Shown here: piece after piece, positions 6,651 through 10,604 of the stretch
How the letters are laid out: each line of letters begins with the position of its first letter
Numbering within the stretch: position 1 is the first letter of the stretch
DNA from: VRUG01 sp965372745
GTDB taxonomy: Bacteria; Planctomycetota; Phycisphaerae; Sedimentisphaerales; Anaerobacaceae
Assembly (NCBI GenBank): GCA_965372745.1
Contig: CBDVDM010000043.1
Span: 1 to 10,604, forward strand
Direction of reading: 5' to 3'
DNA: 10,604 nucleotides
Translations under genes and position numbers: made by a program
Notes under the pieces: model-generated
Told to the model about the DNA's origin: nothing
Databases searched by the model: none
The model's input: only the letters and a program-made list of their open reading frames with translations

Positions 6651-6964
6651 CTACTTTATAGCTTTTTCGTAAAAAAAAGTTCAAACTATTCAGAAAAAAT
6701 TGTTTTTCTCTAACCGCTCAGGATAATAGTAACGATTATAGTGGTTAGGGTATCTGGCAAAGCCTCCGAATGCCAGTCATAAAGCACTATATCGAAACTG
6801 TCTCAGATAAAAGTTTATTTATGCTCCAGCCCTGAGTAAAATGTAGCCGTTGCAGCGGACATCCTGGTCACGTCTTTGATAAGAGCCTGAAGCTGGCGCT
6901 TTTGTGATATTGAATTAACACTGTTGCTTTAAAGTTTGCTAATGGAAAATAACAACGGATTTGT
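6651..6964. other. Intergenic region with a hairpin and an ORF scrap
   Basis: No complete gene is seen. Bases 6711-6747 form an imperfect hairpin: TAACCGCT with AGTGGTTA, plus an inner ATAAT/ATTAT stem around a 7-nt loop. On the minus strand, 6815-6928 is an open frame of 37 codons that reads like protein (LQALIKDVTRMSAATATFYS, then a short end and TAA) but has no upstream start codon; a stop lies directly before it. It could be the remnant of a decayed gene or chance. No clear promoter for the membrane-protein gene at 6965 was found. Confidence 0.4.
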
Positions 6965-7600
6965 ATGACTGCGGGAAAAAAGTTAATTTCATTTTGGCTT
7001 ATCAGTTTTCTTCTGATTCTTTTTTGGTCAGGTTTCCATCCCCATGATTATCTTACCTGGATACTCGAAGTAGCCCCTGCCTTAATTGCTGTTTGCCTTT
7101 TGATAATCACTTATAGGAGATTTAAATTTACACCTCTGGCATATTGGCTGATTTGGATTCATTGTATCATACTGATGATTGGCGGCCATTACACTTATGC
7201 AGAGATGCCGTTGTTTAACTGGCTAAAAGACGTTCTCAATCTTAGCAGAAACCATTACGACCGCTTAGGCCACATTGCTCAGGGTTTTGTGCCGGCAATT
7301 ATCGCAAGAGAGCTTTTAATAAGAACCTCGCAGTTAGCGAAAAGCAAATGGCTTTTTTTCGTGGTGGTTTGTATCTGCCTGGCGGCAAGTGCGTTTTATG
7401 AACTTATTGAGTGGCAGGTCGCCTTGCTCGGCAAAGCAGCTGCAGAACATTTTCTGGCGACTCAGGGCGACATCTGGGATACACAGGCCGATATGGCGAT
7501 GGCGCTGGCAGGAGCTATTGTTTCTCTGCTTGGCCTGAGTAAAATCCATGATAAGCAATTATCAGCTTATTGTGATTTGCAGCGGAAAAATAATTCCTGA
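6965..7600 (+). CDS. yjdF: DUF2238 inner-membrane protein (YjdF-like)
   Basis: A 211-residue polytopic membrane protein of the DUF2238/YjdF family, close to the roughly 209 residues of E. coli YjdF. Hydrophobic segments lie at about 8-23, 34-50, 58-74, 121-143 and 168-187. Family blocks are GGHYTYAEMPLFNWL (73-87), RNHYDRLGHIAQGFVPAIIA (94-113), FYELIEWQ (143-150) and GDIWDTQADM (168-177). The conserved His, Tyr, Asp and Glu residues near membrane faces hint at a catalytic or metal site, but no biochemical function is established. No clear ribosome-binding site precedes ATG 6965, yet no in-frame alternative fits better. It stands alone and is not obviously tied to the packaging genes. Confidence 0.9.
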   Translation: MTAGKKLISFWLISFLLILFWSGFHPHDYLTWILEVAPALIAVCLLIITYRRFKFTPLAYWLIWIHCIILMIGGHYTYAEMPLFNWLKDVLNLSRNHYDRLGHIAQGFVPAIIARELLIRTSQLAKSKWLFFVVVCICLAASAFYELIEWQVALLGKAAAEHFLATQGDIWDTQADMAMALAGAIVSLLGLSKIHDKQLSAYCDLQRKNNS

Positions 7601-7639
7601 ACCACACTCTCATCGCAAGAATAAGGATTTTGGGTAAAG

Positions 7640-7781
7640 AAATTTTCCTGTTTTGTGGGAAATTTCCTTGTATTTTATCGGGCGTTGTATATATTTGAAC
7701 ACAGGTTCAAAGGGTGATGAAAGAAGGAGGGTTCAGGTGAACAACTTGAACCCTTTGTTATTTAACTGTTCTACGAAATAA
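7640..7781 (+). promoter_or_regulatory. Competing hairpins around a strong RBS and 14-codon ORF
   Basis: Three inverted repeats lie in a row: 7640-7648 with 7657-7665 (one G.T), 7694-7700 with 7705-7711 (TTTGAAC/GTTCAAA), and 7728-7735 with 7747-7754 (AGGGTTCA/TGAACCCT). CAAAGGG (7708-7714) can instead pair with CCCTTTG (7751-7757), which would break the last two, so the RNA has two exclusive folds. AAGGAGG (7724-7730), partly inside the last stem, precedes GTG 7737 by six bases and opens the ORF MNNLNPLLFNCSTK (7737-7781). A weak TTGTAT-N16-TATATT promoter lies at 7668-7695. It may be a terminator region for yjdF, a leader or attenuator, or a small RNA; no full-length gene follows on this strand. 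Confidence 0.35.
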
Positions 7782-7789
7782 GGGCGACA

Positions 7790-7975
7790 CTCAAATTGAC
7801 TAATACCAAGTCCGATTATTAAGTGCGCTGTTGTCATTTCGACCGAAGGGCCACGAAGTGGCTCGTAGTGGAGAAATCTGTTTTTTTAATAGATTTTTCG
7901 ATTCGCCTATGGCTCGCTCGAAATGAGACACGAGCGCATTAACTAATCGTAATTCGTATAATAGGTCAATTTGAG
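7790..7975. repeat. MITE-like palindromic repeat with long inverted ends
   Basis: CTCAAATTGAC (7790-7800) is exactly repeated in inverted orientation at 7965-7975. The similarity continues inwards for about 55 bases with small gaps, including CATTTCGA (7835-7842) against TCGAAATG (7918-7925). The centre also pairs (GAGAAATCT with AGATTTTTC) and holds a small GCCAC/GTGGC hairpin. The whole element folds into one long hairpin. Its core TGTCATTTCGACCGAA (7832-7847) recurs at the right window edge, so it is dispersed. No transposase is encoded and no target duplication is evident. It lies 4 nt beyond the ftsK stop and may act as the ftsK terminator. Confidence 0.72.
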
Positions 7976-7979
7976 CTAT

Positions 7980-10361
7980 TTATCCTTCGTCGCTATCTAC
8001 TGCATCTACCGCAACATATTCTTTCTGGCCCTCACTCAGATATGTCGTCGACACACTCGATTCTTCCGGCTCATCATCTTCCATATCGGAATAGCCGTCC
8101 CTTTTATCAGCATCCATTTGCTGTTTTATTTTCTCGTATTCTTTCAGCGTCATCATCACCTCTCTGGCCTGGCTGCCCTTATACTCACCCAGAATCCCGC
8201 TCGCTGCCATCATCTCAATTATCCTCGACGCTCTGGCATAGCCAACACTCAATCGCCGCTGTAACAGCGACACGCTGCCGCGCTGTGTCTCAAGAATAAT
8301 CCTCGCAGCCTCATCGAACATATCATCTTTCGCCGCATGGCTCGCATCTATCCTGCCCAACTGCTGAAGTTCAGGATGGAATTGAGGCTCCGCTACCTCC
8401 TTGAGATGTCTAACGATTCGCTTCACCTCAATATCATCAACAAATGTCCCTTGTGAACGAATAAGGTCGCTTGTACCTGGCTTTAAAAACAACATGTCAC
8501 CCTGCCCTAACAACGCTTCCGCCCCGTTCTGGTCGAGAATAATCCTGCTGTCCATCCTCGCTGCGACCCTAAAGCCTATTCTCGTCGGCATATTCGATTT
8601 GATAAGACCGGTCACCACCGTCGCCTGTGGTCGCTGTGTCGCCAGTACCATATGAATTCCAACTGCTCTGCTCTTCTGGGCAAGACGAACAATAAACGAC
8701 TCTATCTCTTTAGCTGCCGTCATCATCATATCAGCCAGCTCATCGATAATAATCACAATATAAGGAAGCTTCTTTGGTATCTTCGCCGCTTCCTCTTCGC
8801 TGCTCGGATTGAACCTCTCAATCACACCTTCGGGGCCGAGCATATTATACTCCGCAATATTTTTCACACGAGCTTCGGCCAGCAGTGCATAGCGTTCATC
8901 CATCTTCTGCGTCGCCCACTCAAGTATCTGCGCCGCCCGCTGTGTCTCGGTAACAATCGGACACATTAAATGCGGAACGGTATTAAACGCCGTCATCTCT
9001 ACCATCTTCGGGTCAACCAGAATCATCTTCACCTCGTCAGGCCGCCTGGTAAGCAGTATCCCGACGATAATGCTATTGATGCAAACGCTCTTGCCCGAAC
9101 CTGTAGTACCGGCAATCAATAAATGCGGCATCGCCGTCAAATCTGACACCAGCGCCTCACCTGCCGAATCCTTGCCAAGAAACAGCGGGATTTCCATCCG
9201 CTCCGGCCTGCTGCCTGCCAGCTGTAACAGGTCCTTCATCCGAACCTTTTCCTTCTCACTATTCGGAACCTCAATTCCTATCGTGTGCTTGCCAGGCAAC
9301 GGCGCAACAACGCGAACCGCACCTGCACCAAGCGCTCTTGCCATATCATTTGACAATGCACCAATCTGGCTTACCTTCACCCCAGCCGACAACTCCAATT
9401 CGAACATTGTCACAACCGGGCCGGTATCTGCCGCCACAACACGGGCATTTATATTAAACTCACTCAAAAGCTGTTCCAGTGTTGCAGCTTTCGCCTTGAC
9501 AACCTTACCCTGCACCGCCGAATAACCGAACTCCGGCTCTGCTAACAAATCCAGCGGCGGAAGCTCATAGTCCTCATAGCTTTCGGGAACATAAGACTTG
9601 CGAACTTTAACTTTCTTCTGCTCTTGCGGCCTTAACGCAACCACCTCAGACTTACCGCCGGGCCTTACCGAACTGTCAACCTTTAATCTACCAGTGATTG
9701 GCTGTACAATCGCAGGCTTACGCTCTGCAGATTTTTGTCTCACCTGCAGCCTCCTGGCTATCCGACCCAGCATCTCCGAATGCTTTCTGGCAGCCGACCA
9801 TACAGGTACCGCCAACCCTGCAAATCTCAAAATTCCCAGGCTGAGCCATTTAAAACAATACAATGCCGCAGTGTCAGCCAATAAGGTTATGCCGACGAGC
9901 CATATGCTCGCGAGCAGCAAAAACGTGCCTAATGTCGCAAAATGTCCACGCAAAAATTCCACCGCTCCAACACCAACAAGACCGCCCGAACCGGTTGGAA
10001 AACTATATATACTATGAGGCCAAAAACAATAAAAACTGCCCGATGCCGCAACTGTCAACAGCAGCAATCCAACCACGCGCAGCAAAACCTGGCTTATTTC
10101 AATCCTTAACAACCTCGCTGCCAGATAACAACTCGCAACCACTAAGAACACAAAAACCCCAGGCCCTATATAATAAAGCAATTGATAAGCACAAAAAGCA
10201 CCGGTCGGCCCGCACCAGTTCTCTGCCGGACTGTTATGAGGATAAGCAAATTTGCTCGGCCAATCGCCAATATCAAAACTTACACAGCTGCAAAAAACTA
10301 TCACTAACGCACATAGCAAAAAGCATTTTACTGCAATCGGATATGATTTTACATCTTTCAC
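7980..10361 (-). CDS. ftsK: FtsK/SpoIIIE DNA translocase
   Basis: A 793-residue septal DNA pump that clears and segregates chromosome ends at division. About 1-185 is the membrane domain with four likely helices (10-28, 65-82, 92-112, 142-165). A short basic/proline-poor linker (190-265) leads to the alpha and beta motor domains, with Walker A GTTGSGKS (418-425), Walker B IVIIIDE (535-541) and the ATQRPQATVVTGLIKSN block (574-590). The gamma winged helix (about 680-740, GSVSLLQRRLSVGYARASRI) reads KOPS-type polar sequences. Residues 745-793 are an acidic tail. The start is GTG (10361-10359): a stop lies two codons further upstream in frame and AAAGGG precedes it at good spacing. Transcription converges with yjdF, and the palindromic repeat lies between them. 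Confidence 0.97.
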   Translation of the reverse strand: MKDVKSYPIAVKCFLLCALVIVFCSCVSFDIGDWPSKFAYPHNSPAENWCGPTGAFCAYQLLYYIGPGVFVFLVVASCYLAARLLRIEISQVLLRVVGLLLLTVAASGSFYCFWPHSIYSFPTGSGGLVGVGAVEFLRGHFATLGTFLLLASIWLVGITLLADTAALYCFKWLSLGILRFAGLAVPVWSAARKHSEMLGRIARRLQVRQKSAERKPAIVQPITGRLKVDSSVRPGGKSEVVALRPQEQKKVKVRKSYVPESYEDYELPPLDLLAEPEFGYSAVQGKVVKAKAATLEQLLSEFNINARVVAADTGPVVTMFELELSAGVKVSQIGALSNDMARALGAGAVRVVAPLPGKHTIGIEVPNSEKEKVRMKDLLQLAGSRPERMEIPLFLGKDSAGEALVSDLTAMPHLLIAGTTGSGKSVCINSIIVGILLTRRPDEVKMILVDPKMVEMTAFNTVPHLMCPIVTETQRAAQILEWATQKMDERYALLAEARVKNIAEYNMLGPEGVIERFNPSSEEEAAKIPKKLPYIVIIIDELADMMMTAAKEIESFIVRLAQKSRAVGIHMVLATQRPQATVVTGLIKSNMPTRIGFRVAARMDSRIILDQNGAEALLGQGDMLFLKPGTSDLIRSQGTFVDDIEVKRIVRHLKEVAEPQFHPELQQLGRIDASHAAKDDMFDEAARIILETQRGSVSLLQRRLSVGYARASRIIEMMAASGILGEYKGSQAREVMMTLKEYEKIKQQMDADKRDGYSDMEDDEPEESSVSTTYLSEGQKEYVAVDAVDSDEG

Positions 10362-10588
10362 GTCACTTTACCCTTTCGAGTCCGATAAAAAATATCTTTA
10401 TAACCACTGGCAGCTTTCACTTTTTACCAAGCCAAACTTACATCGGCAGCACCTCTGCCTTTTCTGCAAAATTAACCGCCCAAATTTCCTGCGCCCGCAG
10501 TGCAATTTAAAAATGACTATGACGAAGTAAAGCTTGCCTCTCGTAGCCTATGGTGAAGTGGAGAGTTTATCGAAAGGATGGAGGAGCA

Positions 10589-10604
10589 TGTCATTTCGAC
10601 CGAA
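10589..10604 (+). repeat. Partial second copy of the dispersed palindromic repeat
   Basis: TGTCATTTCGACCGAA is a 16-base exact match to 7832-7847, and the window ends inside it. The preceding 10531-10588 contains related pieces (CTCTCGTAGCCTATGG, GTGGAGAG), suggesting that repeat material begins earlier. It lies upstream of ftsK, so the gene is flanked by repeats of the same family. Confidence 0.6.

Noticed and set aside
8042..9525. Several plus-strand ORFs of 80-150 codons opposite ftsK
   Set aside because: They are antisense shadows of a well-supported ftsK gene, with low-complexity Ser/Pro/Leu-rich translations.
10371..10528. Minus-strand open frames upstream of ftsK, one Cys-rich (RQRCCRCKFG) and one ending AEKAEVLPM
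   Set aside because: Two overlapping frames both look protein-like, neither has a start codon with a ribosome-binding site, and both are short. They may be remnants of one gene, but I cannot choose between them.

Overview
The window reads as ordinary bacterial chromosome carrying a compact set of phage-type DNA-packaging and DNA-handling genes. The gene content, the ABC-ATPase/GNAT pair, the terminase genes mixed with housekeeping genes, and the moderate GC suggest a Planctomycetota (Phycisphaerae-like) bacterium. That placement is an inference from gene style; the window has no rRNA or other marker gene.

Layout. Bases 1-360 are an AT-rich leader with a possible promoter and small hairpins. 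Bases 361-3180 hold five tightly packed plus-strand genes: a two-HTH sigma-region-4-like protein, a soluble ABC ATPase, a GNAT acyltransferase with Mom-like features, a ParB-fold protein and a terminase-small-subunit-like HTH protein. The last three junctions are 6 nt, an ATGA overlap and a TAATG overlap, so this looks like one operon. A good sigma70-type promoter (3241-3268) then precedes a second unit: a lipoprotein, a ribose-5-phosphate isomerase B and a full-length terminase large subunit (4826-6319) that keeps its ATPase and nuclease residues. No portal, capsid, protease or tail gene is visible.

Bases 6320-6964 have no convincing protein gene. They contain two related hairpins about 200 nt apart that make better sense as minus-strand RNAs. 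Each is a long stem followed directly by a U run, and each loop shows the same C/U-rich sequence containing CCUCC, the anti-Shine-Dalgarno core. In the second copy, stem positions that would be mismatches on the plus strand become G.U pairs on the minus strand. A -35/-10 pair places a start at the foot of that copy. This is the most original signal in the window.

Bases 6965-7600 encode a YjdF/DUF2238 membrane protein. Bases 7601-7979 hold a cluster of competing hairpins around a strong ribosome-binding site and a 14-codon ORF, then a roughly 186-bp long-inverted-repeat element that ends 4 nt from the ftsK stop codon. A 16-nt core of that element recurs at the right edge of the window. The minus strand of 7980-10361 encodes an FtsK/SpoIIIE DNA translocase.

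Working interpretation: the ABC ATPase, GNAT, ParB, TerS and TerL genes form a DNA modification and packaging module, either domesticated or the packaging end of a degenerate prophage or gene-transfer-agent-like system. The two halves are separated by a lipoprotein gene and rpiB.
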